A stretch of 64,000 nucleotides of DNA from the NCBI GenBank assembly GCA_017481745.1, contig JAFUOV010000006.1, positions 1 through 64,000 of the forward strand, given 5' to 3'. Shown in pieces: positions 18,785 to 28,114 of this stretch (its first letter is position 1; each line of letters begins with the position of its first letter). The DNA is from Bacteroidaceae bacterium. GTDB taxonomy: Bacteria > Bacteroidota > Bacteroidia > Bacteroidales > Barnesiellaceae_A. The notes beneath the pieces are model-generated. The model did not search any database. It had not been told where the DNA came from and was given only the letters and a program-made list of their open reading frames with translations. Both the position numbers and the translations under genes were made by a program.

Positions 18785-18792
18785 CAAAGATA
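18785..18792 (-). promoter_or_regulatory. -7 box upstream of the GNAT gene
   Basis: TATCTTTG on the minus strand, an exact -7 match 27 bases upstream of the ATG; no good -33 at the usual spacing. Confidence 0.45.
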
Positions 18793-18831
18793 ATATATTT
18801 TTACAAATATGTTGATATTTGCTAATAATAT

Positions 18832-18874
18832 CATCTCTACCGCTATGGCTGTGGTTGCCAAGGTGGTAGAGATG
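18832..18874 (-). terminator. Weak hairpin after upp
   Basis: A 10-bp inverted repeat (18832-18841 and 18865-18874) with a 23-base loop lies 24 bases beyond the upp stop. There is no T-tract, so this is a hairpin call rather than a secure terminator. Confidence 0.35.
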
Positions 18875-18898
18875 TATGTTATATATAGGGGTGTCCTA

Positions 18899-19552
18899 TT
18901 ACTCTTTTTCGCCGTATGCAAGGTCGCCGGCATCGCCCAATCCGGGTACGATATATCCGTGGTCGTTGAGGGTGTCGTCGACAGCAGCTACCCATACTAC
19001 TGTATTTTCGGGGAAGTGTTGCTTGACAAACTCAATGGCTTGTGTGCTGGCAATAACAGCGGCTACGTGGGTGATGGCAGGTGTGCCTTTTGCCTCTTTC
19101 AGTGCGCGGTAGCACAACTCCATCGAACTGCCTGTTGCCAACATGGGGTCTGCCAAAATCATTACTTTGCCTTCGAGTGAAGGTGAGGCTATATACTCGA
19201 CGTGTATGTCGAAGTGGGTCTCGTCGCTATACTTGCGATATGCCGATATAAATGCATTCTCGGCGCTGTCGAAGTATGACAAAAATCCTTGGTGAAAGCC
19301 CAATCCGGCACGCAGAATGGTAGCCAATACTACGGGGTCGCTGGGTAAGCTCATGGTTTTGTTGCCGAGCGGGGTGGTTACCTCTTGCGTTTTGTAGTTG
19401 AGGGTACGGCTTATTTCGTACGCCATGATTTCGCCTATACGCTCGAGGTTGCGACGAAAGCGCAAACGGTCTTTCTGTATATTTACATCGCGCAATTCGC
19501 TCATGAATTGGTTGATGATGCTGTTTTGTTCGGCAAAGTTGATGATTTTCAT
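18899..19552 (-). CDS. upp: Uracil phosphoribosyltransferase
   Basis: 217 residues from the ATG at 19552; the longer frame overlaps topA and is rejected. It joins uracil and PRPP to make UMP in pyrimidine salvage. The PRPP loop MILADPMLATGSS and the uracil-binding YIVPGLGDAGDLAYG segment near the C-terminus are intact. It starts 8 bases after the topA stop on the same strand, so it is co-transcribed with topA. Confidence 0.96.
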   Translation of the reverse strand: MKIINFAEQNSIINQFMSELRDVNIQKDRLRFRRNLERIGEIMAYEISRTLNYKTQEVTTPLGNKTMSLPSDPVVLATILRAGLGFHQGFLSYFDSAENAFISAYRKYSDETHFDIHVEYIASPSLEGKVMILADPMLATGSSMELCYRALKEAKGTPAITHVAAVIASTQAIEFVKQHFPENTVVWVAAVDDTLNDHGYIVPGLGDAGDLAYGEKE

Positions 19553-19560
19553 GATTGGTA

Positions 19561-21900
19561 TTATTTTTTCTTTGAAACGGTTTTGCGTGTGGTGCGTTTG
19601 GGCGCAGCAGGATTTTTGTCGCTCTCTTCTATGATGCGCATACAATCGGTATACGATAGTTGTGCCGCATCGGTGCCTTTGGGGAGCTTGTAGTTTTTCT
19701 TTTTGTAGGCAATATATGCTCCATAGCGACCATTGAGTACCTCCAACTCGGCATCCTCGTCATAACGCTTGATGAGACGGTTGTTATCTTCCTGACGTTT
19801 TTGCTCGATAAGTTCTACTGCCTCGTCGAGAGTGATGCTTTGCGGTGCTATTGTCTTGGGGATAGATACAAACTTGCCATCGTGACGGATGTAAGGACCA
19901 AATTTTCCTACGTTTGCAACTACGCTGTTTCCTTCGTAATCACCAAGGTTGCGAGGGAATTCAAAGAGCTTCAAAGCCTCCTCGAGAGTGATGCTGCTCA
20001 TTGATTGCTCTTTGGGCAGAGAGGCAAAGAGGGGCTTGTCGTCGTCGGTGGGTTGACCTATTTGTACAATAGGACCATAACGACCTATCTTTACCGAAAC
20101 AGGACGTCCGCTTTTGGGGTCGTTACCAAGGATGCGTTCACCTACTTTGTGCTCAAGGCGCAATGAGTTGGCTGCCTCGATAGTGGGGTGGAAGTCGGTA
20201 TAGAAGTTGTCTATCACCGATATCCAAGCGGCTTTTCCTTCGGCGATATCGTCAAATTTCTCCTCAATATTGGCTGTAAAGTTATAGTTGAGAATGTTGG
20301 GGAAGTATTCTGTAAGGAAGTCGTTTACCACAATACCGGTGTCGGTGGGCAGGAGTTTCGATTTCTCTGCTCCGGCAACCTCTTTTTTCACCGATTGTTT
20401 GATACCGCTTTTCGAGAGTTTGATGATGTTGTATTCGCGCTCGACACCGGCTCTGTCGCCTTTCTCTACATAACCACGTTGTTGTATGGTAGAGATTGTG
20501 GGCGCGTAGGTCGAAGGACGACCGATGCCCAACTCCTCGAGCTTGCGTACAAGGCTTGCCTCGGTGTAGCGAGGGGGATGTTGTGAGTAGCGCTCTGTGG
20601 CAGTGATGTTGTTGCACAAAGGATGCTCGCCCTTTTGCAGAGTGGGCAGCATATCGGTCGATGTGTTGTCTTCGTCATCGTCGCTGCTTTCGAGATATAC
20701 TTTCAAGAAACCATCAAACTTCAACACTTCGCCCGAGGCAATAAATTGTTCGTTACGTCCTACTATGCCTATTACAGCAGTAGTCTTTTCGGTCTCGGCA
20801 TCGCTCATTTGTGAGGCGATGGTTCTCTTCCATATCAACTCATAGAGGCGTTGCTCTTGGCGATTGCCTTCGATGGTGTGATTGGATATGTAGGTGGGGC
20901 GGATGGCTTCGTGAGCCTCTTGTGCGCCCTTGCTCTTGTTGTTGTACTTGCGTATGTGCAGGTATTTTTCGCCCAATGTCGATATAATCTCTTCGCGGGT
21001 GGTGTTGATGCACAACGACGAGAGGTTTACCGAGTCGGTACGCATGTAGGTAATGTATCCGTTCTCGTACAAGCGTTGTGCTACCGACATGGTTTGTGCT
21101 ACCGAAAATCCCAATTTACGAGCAGCCTCTTGTTGCAAGGTCGATGTTGTAAAGGGGGGCGCCGGTACTTTATGAGCCGGTTTTACGGTGATATCTTCTA
21201 TGCAATATTGCGCCTCCTTGCATGCCTCCAAGAAGTTGTTTACCTCTTCTATTGTTTTAAATCGGTGGTTGAGCTCGGCTTTGAACTTCGACTGCTTGTC
21301 GGGTGTCGAGAACTCGGCAACAACGCGATATGTAGCCTCGCTTTCGAAATTTTCTATCTCTCTTTCACGCTCTACGATAAGACGTACTGCTACCGACTGC
21401 ACGCGACCTGCCGAAAGTGCCGGTTTTACCTTCTTCCACAATACGGGCGAAAGTTGGAAACCTACAATGCGGTCGAGCACTCGGCGAGCCTGTTGGGCAT
21501 CGACACGAGCCAAGTCGATGGTGCGAGGGTTTTTTATAGCCTCGAGAATAGCTGTTGAAGTAATCTCATGGAAAACGATACGATTGGTTTTCGCGGGGTC
21601 GAGGTTGAGAACCTCGGCGAGATGCCATGCAATAGCCTCTCCCTCGCGGTCTTCATCGGAAGCCAACCATACGGTATCGGCTTTGGCTGCCTCTTCACGC
21701 AGGGTTTCTACCAACTTTTTCTTGTCGGCAGGAATTTCATATATAGGTTTGTAATTAGAGTCTATATCAATGCTGAATACTTTTTTCTTCAAGTCGCGGA
21801 TATGACCGTAACTCGACAAGACTTTATACTCTTTTCCCAAAAACTTTTCTATGGTTTTGGCTTTGGCAGGAGACTCTACAATAACTAAATTTTTCTGCAT
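19561..21900 (-). CDS. topA: DNA topoisomerase I
   Basis: 779 residues, type IA topoisomerase that relaxes negative supercoils. The Toprim domain starts at residue 3 (LVIVESPAKAKTIEKFLG), with DEDREGEAIAWH near 80. The catalytic tyrosine is in ITYMRTDS (near 287). The C-terminal region carries repeats of the GRYGPI / GKFGPY / GRYGAY kind that replace the zinc fingers of the E. coli enzyme, which is usual in Bacteroidota. The tail is lysine-rich. A -7-like TAATTTTG lies at 21942-21949. Confidence 0.98.
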   Translation of the reverse strand: MQKNLVIVESPAKAKTIEKFLGKEYKVLSSYGHIRDLKKKVFSIDIDSNYKPIYEIPADKKKLVETLREEAAKADTVWLASDEDREGEAIAWHLAEVLNLDPAKTNRIVFHEITSTAILEAIKNPRTIDLARVDAQQARRVLDRIVGFQLSPVLWKKVKPALSAGRVQSVAVRLIVEREREIENFESEATYRVVAEFSTPDKQSKFKAELNHRFKTIEEVNNFLEACKEAQYCIEDITVKPAHKVPAPPFTTSTLQQEAARKLGFSVAQTMSVAQRLYENGYITYMRTDSVNLSSLCINTTREEIISTLGEKYLHIRKYNNKSKGAQEAHEAIRPTYISNHTIEGNRQEQRLYELIWKRTIASQMSDAETEKTTAVIGIVGRNEQFIASGEVLKFDGFLKVYLESSDDDEDNTSTDMLPTLQKGEHPLCNNITATERYSQHPPRYTEASLVRKLEELGIGRPSTYAPTISTIQQRGYVEKGDRAGVEREYNIIKLSKSGIKQSVKKEVAGAEKSKLLPTDTGIVVNDFLTEYFPNILNYNFTANIEEKFDDIAEGKAAWISVIDNFYTDFHPTIEAANSLRLEHKVGERILGNDPKSGRPVSVKIGRYGPIVQIGQPTDDDKPLFASLPKEQSMSSITLEEALKLFEFPRNLGDYEGNSVVANVGKFGPYIRHDGKFVSIPKTIAPQSITLDEAVELIEQKRQEDNNRLIKRYDEDAELEVLNGRYGAYIAYKKKNYKLPKGTDAAQLSYTDCMRIIEESDKNPAAPKRTTRKTVSKKK

Positions 21901-21941
21901 ACGCTTGATGTGTTATTTGAGTTGGTTCTCAAAAATCGCCG

Positions 21942-21949
21942 CAAAATTA
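21942..21949 (-). promoter_or_regulatory. -7 box upstream of topA
   Basis: TAATTTTG on the minus strand, 41 bases upstream of the ATG; the -33 box is unclear. Confidence 0.4.
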
Positions 21950-22118
21950 GACAAAAATTCAGTGAAAATATGTGTGTTAATGAAAATTTTATCAATTTCG
22001 TATTTTTAGTGTAGTGGAAGAGTGTTTGTAGCCACATATATGTTTCGGCAATAACATAACAATTGCTCCCCAAATATTTGTAGATTTAATATTGTAAGAC
22101 CTGTTATAGATTAGTTAA

Positions 22119-23561
22119 CTATGCCCATATAGGAACATATTTTTTATACTTACGAGAATTACTGTCTGGGTTATCTTCTTTGATTTGTCCTGCTTCAACA
22201 GTATCCTTAATAATTCGTGATGCTATAGCTGCATTTTTGTCTTCTATTTTGAAGCGTTCTCTTAATGATTGATTAGTCATTTTTTCATTTGAGACATATT
22301 TGAGACAAGCGTGTTGATAGCAAGCTCGTATTTTTTCTGTTTTGTCAAGTTCTGATAGGCTCTTATAACTATATAGAGTTATTATTGTCCTATTTTGTTG
22401 TACTAAAATGTTAATTGGCGGAAGTTGATAAAGCTCATTATTATATATAACCTTATCCAAGCCACTTCCTTTCTCTTCACAGAATCCCATTCGCCTCATA
22501 ATGTCAGCAAGAAGATCATTTCGAGAACCATACTCATCAATAAACCTATCGGCATTAATAATTGGCATACCTGCATTTGATATTTCGATTCTATCAGAAT
22601 ATATTTCTATCATTGGAAACCCTTTTTGGGAAAAATCTTGATGGATGATACTATTAGCCACCAACTCTCTAATTGCTATTTGAGGATACATATGCACCTC
22701 TTTTCTCAAAGCTCGTCCTATTTCTTCGTTTTGAGGCAATTGTCCTAAAACCCAATCTATCAATCCTTCAAATCCTACAGCATACCCTTTCCCTCCAATC
22801 TGTTCTCTGATAGTTTCCACCTTGTTTTTGCCTTTATATACGATAACGCGAACAGCCTTACGAGCCAAACCTTCAAAATTATCAAGATTCTTTGCAAATA
22901 ATATTGCACCAAGATAAGTGATGCCATACCCATTCTCTGTTTCAACGGCAAGATGTTCGGTACAAAATCTATTAACAATTGATTGTTGTGTTGTTGGAAG
23001 TGATGTCCCAACAAGGTCAAAGTATGTCTCTGTACTTAAAAGAGATAGAATATCATTTGGCGTTAAACCATCTTTGACTACTCTCTGAAAGAGTATTGAA
23101 CCATTATCTTTACGCCAAATTTTTTCCTCTTTGTCTCGAAATTCATTTAACAGTCTTGTTGCGGAATTTACTCGGATGTATGCTTTATTTATAAAATTAA
23201 CCGGACATCCTGATGCGGCAGGTATTTTATACATTGAAATATGAATTCCTTCTTCATAATCAAACTCTAAAGTTTCAAAATCAATTTTAGGATTTAGCCT
23301 ATTGACTAACCACAAATCCAAAATCTCATTTCCCTTCTTTTCTCTTTTAGCACAAAAGGATGTACCAACAACTTCTCTTGTCGAGTCCTTTACTCCAAAT
23401 ATAAGGTAACCATAAGGTTTATTGCGGAGGCTTGCGCCATTGGCTAAAGCAGAAATACGCTCACCAATCTCTTCTGCCGAATGGAAATTTTCCTTATATT
23501 CTATAAACTCACATTCTTGATACTTAATGAGTCTTTCAAATCTTTTTATAAGTTCAATCAT
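22119..23561 (-). CDS. Schlafen-type AlbA_2 ATP-binding protein
   Basis: 480 residues. The N-terminal AlbA_2/Schlafen-like domain (about 12-130) has the typical EFIEYKENF and GYLIFGVKD patterns. A divergent GHKL ATPase-like domain (about 290-380) shows ELVANSIIHQDF and the RIEISNAGMP strand. A winged-helix region ends the protein. COG2865-type proteins of this build are common in mobile and defence regions, acting as regulators or nucleic-acid-binding ATPases. It is AT-rich and lies next to a nuclease-methyltransferase pair on the same strand, 228 bases downstream of it. A defence or regulatory role is inferred from that context only. Confidence 0.85.
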   Translation of the reverse strand: MIELIKRFERLIKYQECEFIEYKENFHSAEEIGERISALANGASLRNKPYGYLIFGVKDSTREVVGTSFCAKREKKGNEILDLWLVNRLNPKIDFETLEFDYEEGIHISMYKIPAASGCPVNFINKAYIRVNSATRLLNEFRDKEEKIWRKDNGSILFQRVVKDGLTPNDILSLLSTETYFDLVGTSLPTTQQSIVNRFCTEHLAVETENGYGITYLGAILFAKNLDNFEGLARKAVRVIVYKGKNKVETIREQIGGKGYAVGFEGLIDWVLGQLPQNEEIGRALRKEVHMYPQIAIRELVANSIIHQDFSQKGFPMIEIYSDRIEISNAGMPIINADRFIDEYGSRNDLLADIMRRMGFCEEKGSGLDKVIYNNELYQLPPINILVQQNRTIITLYSYKSLSELDKTEKIRACYQHACLKYVSNEKMTNQSLRERFKIEDKNAAIASRIIKDTVEAGQIKEDNPDSNSRKYKKYVPIWA

Positions 23562-23789
23562 AGCTTTGTCAAATAATCATCAAATAAGTAAGTTGCTTTA
23601 TATCTGCAATTTACAAGAAATGGCTAATTTAAAACATATCATATAATCAAATAAAACGGAAATTTTAACAGCCTTTCTTGCAAGCATAGTTTCTTTGATT
23701 TAGAGGATGTCTAATATTACATTATTATCATTTAATATACCAATAAATTTTGTAAGACATAGAATTTCATAACATTATTTTAATATAAG

Positions 23790-24908
23790 TTATTTCCCTC
23801 CCTTTACTCTATTGCAATTTCTACATAGCATTTGGCAGTTGTCGGCTACGGTTGTACCACCTTCTTTCCATGGCTTAATATGGTCGGCTTCCATCTCTTC
23901 AAGTTCAAAGTGCTTTCCGCAATGTACGCAGATACCATTTTGTCTTTCGAATGCCTCACGCTTTTGTTTTTTATCAAATGTACGGAAAGATAGATCACGC
24001 AAATCTCCACTCAAAACATAACGGTAGATGCCCGGCTTCTTCATTATCTCATCATCTTCCATTAAGTCGTGAATTTGCGTTTCAAGAGCATTCACATCAT
24101 ATATATTTTCGCCAAACTCGTCAAACATTGCGCCCCAATCAAGTCCTTTCATCTCTTTGCGATAATGAGGAAATGTTGAGCGCACCCAAGTAATTATCTG
24201 TATATAGTACGCCCACAATTTATTGGCGTTAGCGTCGAATTGATGAATTGCCATATATTTGTCGATAGGCTTTTTCTCTTGTATTCCGTCGTGGCGAGCT
24301 GCCCATCTCAAAATGGTTTCAAGATACGTTTGCTCAATTGTATTGCCACTCATATAATCGCTACCCATTTTGTAGGCTGCGCAACCGCTCTTTGAAAAGT
24401 AACGGCGAGCATCAGTTACGAAAGGACCGACATATACTGCATTACGCAACTCTTGATCAAACAATTTTTCACCTGCAATATTGATTACACGAAACCAATC
24501 CAACTTCTCTTTGTTTGTACCACTACAAAAATAAACTGTCAGTTCATAGTTTAGAAATGCATTCTTCTCCTCATCTGTTAGGGTATTGAAGAATAGCACG
24601 CCTCTATCTTTGTCTGTGATATTAAAGTCGTGAGTATAAAACTCACATATTGAGAGTGTGCGTTGTTGTCCATCAATCATTTCAAATGTGTCATCAGCAT
24701 CTTCCGACCAATACATTATATTGAGCGGAAAACCTTTCATAATTGTTTCGATAACAGCACGCTTTTGTTGCTCATTATATCGAAATTCTCGCTGATATGG
24801 TGGGCGCACATTAAGTTTACCACCATAAGCACGAACACCACTATCGGGGTCATTGGTGTATCCGCTAATAAGGTCACGAATAGATACAGATTTAAGTTTG
24901 ATTTCCAT
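23790..24908 (-). CDS. DUF262-HNH endonuclease
   Basis: 372 residues. The N-terminal DUF262 (ParB/sulfiredoxin-like) domain spans about 15-200 and has the diagnostic FEMIDGQQRT motif (near 77) that in GmrSD relatives binds or hydrolyses nucleotides. The C-terminal HNH nuclease (about 325-372) has CVHCGK, ADHIKPW and CRNCNR, so the zinc knuckle and the catalytic His are intact. It follows an EcoRI-family adenine methyltransferase on the same strand. It probably cleaves unmethylated or foreign DNA as the restriction half of that pair. The gap to the next gene (23562-23789) is very AT-rich and shows nothing. Confidence 0.87.
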   Translation of the reverse strand: MEIKLKSVSIRDLISGYTNDPDSGVRAYGGKLNVRPPYQREFRYNEQQKRAVIETIMKGFPLNIMYWSEDADDTFEMIDGQQRTLSICEFYTHDFNITDKDRGVLFFNTLTDEEKNAFLNYELTVYFCSGTNKEKLDWFRVINIAGEKLFDQELRNAVYVGPFVTDARRYFSKSGCAAYKMGSDYMSGNTIEQTYLETILRWAARHDGIQEKKPIDKYMAIHQFDANANKLWAYYIQIITWVRSTFPHYRKEMKGLDWGAMFDEFGENIYDVNALETQIHDLMEDDEIMKKPGIYRYVLSGDLRDLSFRTFDKKQKREAFERQNGICVHCGKHFELEEMEADHIKPWKEGGTTVADNCQMLCRNCNRVKGGK

Positions 24909-24913
24909 ATTAT

Positions 24914-25053
24914 TTACTTTCTGATTTTACGGATTGTTATTCTTGCGTACGTCGTTTTATTGCCGATCTTTCCTTCTGCATTTTTAATCAGTCCGGGTAT
25001 TGATGTGGTGAATGAGGATTCTGAAATATTTTTCTTTCCCTTTAATTCTTGCT
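24914..25053 (-). other. Out-of-frame 3' extension of the methyltransferase
   Basis: Beyond the annotated stop, two other frames stay open and read like methyltransferase C-termini. The frame entered by losing one G ends at 24984 after KEKYFRILIH. The frame entered by gaining one G ends at 24914 after TTYARITIRK, 5 bp before the next ATG. The annotated frame itself ends with AYKRIFIQ. The motif Y-x-R-I-x-I thus occurs once in each frame. CCGGGTATT recurs at 24993 and 25072, suggesting a degenerate 79-bp tandem duplication. Confidence 0.6.
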
Positions 25054-26067
25054 CTATGGTAGTATCCGTAGCCGGGTATTCGCAGGTTGAATGAAGATGC
25101 GTTTGTATGCACGTACCCCCCCTATAATCGGTTGTTTTACAGAGTTTTGTGCATTGTGCAATCCGTTGGATAATCCTTTCCCTTCACTTTCTGTACAACC
25201 TACTATTTCAAATTGGCTGGGATTGTACTTGTCTAAAAATGTTATAGGAACACCCATTATTCCATCATAGTCGTATGGGATTTCTGATACCTTATTGACA
25301 TTGATAGCATTATAATTATCATATTTAGGGTATTCCTCTGGCGAGTATTTCTTATACAAAATCAAATCCTCATGGCGTTTTTTATGGTCTAAATTGGTAA
25401 ACCAACAAATGTTACCCATACTTCTCCATTTTTGTCCAGAATCATCTTGCCAGTATCTTGTCGCTCTTGGTTCTGAATCGGATGGAACTTGAAAACTCAT
25501 ATCCCCAGACTTAAATCCAAGCCATATCTTGTTTTGCATAATTAAAGGGAATATTTCCTTATATGTTATAGCATTTTGATTCCCAATAATCAAGAACTTT
25601 TTATCATACTCAATAAGTTGCGCAACATACTCTCTAAAAAGTGAGAACGGAGGATTTGTGACTACAATATCCGCCTCTTTGAGTAACTCTATGCATTCCG
25701 CACTACGAAAATCACCATCACCTTTCAATGGATGTATGCCTATTTCTTCTGGATCGGGAATGCGATTGCCATTTTTATCACCCTTGTAAACCAAGTAAAT
25801 GGCTTTTTCACAATCTCCTTGTGAAAATAAATCTCGTTCTTGATTCTTATAACAAGTTGTAATAAGTTTCTTCAATCCAAGGAACTCGAAGTTATACGCA
25901 AAGTATGTGAAAAAGTTACTAACTCGTGGATCGTCACAATTGCACAATACGGTCTTTCCGCGAAAATGCTCGCGGTAATGGCGCAACTCGTTGTTTATAT
26001 CTTCGAGTTGAGTATAGAACTCATCCTTTTTAGCCTCTTTCGCTTTATTTAAGTTTTTGTTTGCCAT
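25054..26067 (-). CDS. EcoRI-family adenine-specific DNA methyltransferase (frame-variable 3' end)
   Basis: 337 residues from the ATG at 26067 (a TTG four codons upstream is less likely). It resembles the adenine-specific methyltransferase EcoRI family: KDEFYTQLEDI at the N-terminus, then IVVTNPPFSLFREY as the catalytic NPPF motif. It probably methylates adenine so that the downstream DUF262-HNH nuclease spares host DNA. A run of seven G (25116-25122 on the plus strand as C7) lies 60 bases before the stop. With eight G the protein would be 384 residues and end 5 bp before the nuclease gene. The present form may therefore be a truncated or phase-switched state. Confidence 0.85.
   Translation of the reverse strand: MANKNLNKAKEAKKDEFYTQLEDINNELRHYREHFRGKTVLCNCDDPRVSNFFTYFAYNFEFLGLKKLITTCYKNQERDLFSQGDCEKAIYLVYKGDKNGNRIPDPEEIGIHPLKGDGDFRSAECIELLKEADIVVTNPPFSLFREYVAQLIEYDKKFLIIGNQNAITYKEIFPLIMQNKIWLGFKSGDMSFQVPSDSEPRATRYWQDDSGQKWRSMGNICWFTNLDHKKRHEDLILYKKYSPEEYPKYDNYNAINVNKVSEIPYDYDGIMGVPITFLDKYNPSQFEIVGCTESEGKGLSNGLHNAQNSVKQPIIGGVRAYKRIFIQPANTRLRILP
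25116..25122 (-). repeat. G7 homopolymer in methyltransferase gene
   Basis: Seven consecutive C on the plus strand (G7 on the coding strand) inside codons for I-G-G-V near the C-terminus. Such tracts slip during replication and switch frames in phase-variable modification genes. Confidence 0.8.
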
Positions 26068-26258
26068 ATTAATCACCAATTATTGAACTATACAAAGTTA
26101 GGTTATTTTATTGACTATAAGAGAATATTTGTCAAGAAAATTTGAAGTGCTACTAACTTTATACATTAATACGAGCTACTACCTAATTAATGCATATCCG
26201 TCATAGTTTCTTTTTCTTGAACTTTTGTTGTGGCGGAGGTGTTGTAAAAAGAAAAAGC

Positions 26259-26714
26259 ATGAAAAAATACATCATTATATCGACGATACTGTTTCTTACG
26301 GGTGTCGTGTTTTTTGCTTGCAACAAGCACGATGCTATATACTTTGCCGACTTGCCTGCCGAGGCGCAGGCTTTCTTATTGAAGTATTTTCCCGACAATC
26401 TTGTTGCAACAGCCGAGCGGCATGACGAGGAGCCTCGCTATGAGGTGATACTCGACAATGGCTACGAAATAGATTTTTATGGCGACGGGCGTTGGCAGGA
26501 GATTGATAGTCGACATGCTATCTTGCCAGCCGAACTTATACAAGGTATTCTGCCAGAGAAAATACGCAATTATCTCGAGGAGGAATATCCGCTTGCCGGC
26601 GTGAGCGCCATAGAACGCTCGTCGGCAGGGTATAATGTAGAGATTTCTGCCACACCGTCTATCGACCTATACTTCGACCCGATGGGCAATGTTACTACCG
26701 AATGGGATTATTGA
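26259..26714 (+). CDS. PepSY-like (DUF2874) lipoprotein
   Basis: 151 residues from the ATG at 26259. The N-terminal hydrophobic segment ends in FFACNK, a lipobox-like Cys, so it is probably a lipoprotein. Two PepSY-like repeats follow: LPAEAQAFLLKYFP..ERHDEEPRYEVIL and LPEKIRNYLEEEYP..IERSSAGYNVEI, each ending in a F/Y-G or D-P-x-G turn. The family is periplasmic, widespread in Bacteroidota, and of unknown function. A paralogue lies at 51711-52175. It stops 3 bp from the convergent folA gene. Confidence 0.85.
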   Translation: MKKYIIISTILFLTGVVFFACNKHDAIYFADLPAEAQAFLLKYFPDNLVATAERHDEEPRYEVILDNGYEIDFYGDGRWQEIDSRHAILPAELIQGILPEKIRNYLEEEYPLAGVSAIERSSAGYNVEISATPSIDLYFDPMGNVTTEWDY

Positions 26715-26717
26715 GCA

Positions 26718-27203
26718 TTACTTGCGCTCGTAGGTTACAAATGTGTAGTCGTAGGGGTGACGCTCGTCGGCTGTATGCTCCTCGCGCTCTATTTCGCGCC
26801 ATTCGTCGTAATTGATGGGCGGGAAATAGGTGTCGGCATCGTCGAATGTATGGTGTATGTGTGTCAGATATAGGCGGTCGGCTCTATCCAATGTCTGCTT
26901 ATACAGCGTTGCTCCACCTATTACAAACAACTCTTTGTCGGCAGCATCGGCAAATGCTTCGTCTATCGAGTGCATCACGATTGTGTTGTCCCAGGTGGCA
27001 TCGTTCTGGTGTGTTACAACAATATTGGTGCGACCGGGCAGAGCGCCCTTAGGCAATGACTCGAAAGTGCGACGTCCCATTACAATGGTATGACCCAAGG
27101 TAATAGCTTTGAAACGTTTCAGGTCGTTGGGCAAATGGCACAACAACTCTTGTTGCTTGCCTATGGCATTGTTGGCGGCGATAGCTGCGATAAGTGAAAT
27201 CAT
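26718..27203 (-). CDS. folA: Dihydrofolate reductase
   Basis: 161 residues. It reduces dihydrofolate to tetrahydrofolate with NADPH. The N-terminal MISLIAAIAANNAIGK, the substrate-carboxylate-binding acid in LPNDLKRFK and the NADPH-binding VMGRRTFESLP are intact. It lies 13 bp after thyA, the classical thyA-folA pairing that recycles the dihydrofolate made by ThyA. Confidence 0.97.
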   Translation of the reverse strand: MISLIAAIAANNAIGKQQELLCHLPNDLKRFKAITLGHTIVMGRRTFESLPKGALPGRTNIVVTHQNDATWDNTIVMHSIDEAFADAADKELFVIGGATLYKQTLDRADRLYLTHIHHTFDDADTYFPPINYDEWREIEREEHTADERHPYDYTFVTYERK

Positions 27204-27216
27204 GATATACTATATA

Positions 27217-28011
27217 TTAAACTGCCACTACACCGGCTATATGTGGGTGCGGGTCGTAATCGGTTAGTTGAAAGTCGGAGTATTTGAAATCGAAGATAGA
27301 CTTTACCTCGGGGTTGATAATCATGCGAGGCAATGCGCGAGGCTCGCGTTTGAGCTGCTCGTGTACTTGCTCGAGGTGGTTGGTGTATATGTGCGCATCG
27401 CCCAGCGTGTGCACAAAGTCGCCGGCACGCAATCCTGTAACTTGTGCCATCATCTGTAGGAGCAGGGCATACGATGCTATATTGAAAGGTACTCCCAAGA
27501 AGATATCGGCACTACGTTGGTAAAGCTGAAGGCTCAACCTGCCGTCGGCAACATAAAATTGGAAAAAGGCATGACAAGGAGGAAGTTTCATCTCGGGCAG
27601 GTCGGCTACGTTCCACGCATTGACAATGATGCGACGAGAGTCGGGGTTATTCTTTATCGTATCTACCGCCTCTTTTATTTGGTCGATATGTCCGCCATTG
27701 TAGTCGCGCCAAGAGCGCCATTGATAGCCATATATATGACCCAAATCGCCATTCTCATCTGCCCACTCATTCCATATGCGCACACCATTTTCTTGCAGGT
27801 ATTTTACATTTGTATCGCCGGCAAGAAACCACAGCAACTCATGGATTATCGACTTCAAATGCAGTTTCTTGGTAGTCAACAGAGGAAAGCCCTCTTCAAG
27901 ATTAAAACGCATTTGGTAACCAAACGTACTGATAGTGCCCGTTCCGGTGCGGTCGTCTTTGCGAATACCGTTGTCGAGAACGTGTTGCAGAAGGTCGAGA
28001 TATTGTTTCAT
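27217..28011 (-). CDS. thyA: Thymidylate synthase
   Basis: 264 residues from the ATG at 28011, the usual ThyA length; a longer frame runs through an upstream repeat and is rejected. It converts dUMP to dTMP using methylene-tetrahydrofolate. The catalytic Cys is in [12 protein letters not shown] and the dUMP-binding arginine loop is in DRTGTGT. Its promoter lies in the repeat at 28035-28104, and folA follows in the same transcript. Confidence 0.97.
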   Translation of the reverse strand: MKQYLDLLQHVLDNGIRKDDRTGTGTISTFGYQMRFNLEEGFPLLTTKKLHLKSIIHELLWFLAGDTNVKYLQENGVRIWNEWADENGDLGHIYGYQWRSWRDYNGGHIDQIKEAVDTIKNNPDSRRIIVNAWNVADLPEMKLPPCHAFFQFYVADGRLSLQLYQRSADIFLGVPFNIASYALLLQMMAQVTGLRAGDFVHTLGDAHIYTNHLEQVHEQLKREPRALPRMIINPEVKSIFDFKYSDFQLTDYDPHPHIAGVVAV

Positions 28012-28034
28012 AGAGTGATACTTTTTTCCATTGG

Positions 28035-28104
28035 CAAAGATAGCGATAAGCGAGAGGAGAACAAAATAAACTTGTTTATTTTTTATCCCGAGCATAGCTA
28101 TCTT
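28035..28104 (-). repeat. Dispersed repeat carrying the thyA promoter
   Basis: The element begins CAAAGATAG and ends CTATCTT. Inside, on the minus strand, TTTG (28062-28065), 19 bases and TATCTTTG (28035-28042) make a full promoter 23 bases before the thyA ATG. The body shares its plan with the element at 6449-6520 and contains an AT-rich inverted repeat. Confidence 0.7.
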
Positions 28105-28114
28105 GGGCATCAGC

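Noticed and set aside
24663..25094. 143-codon plus-strand frame over the nuclease/methyltransferase junction
   Set aside because: Antisense to two real genes; its open state is explained by AT-rich composition.
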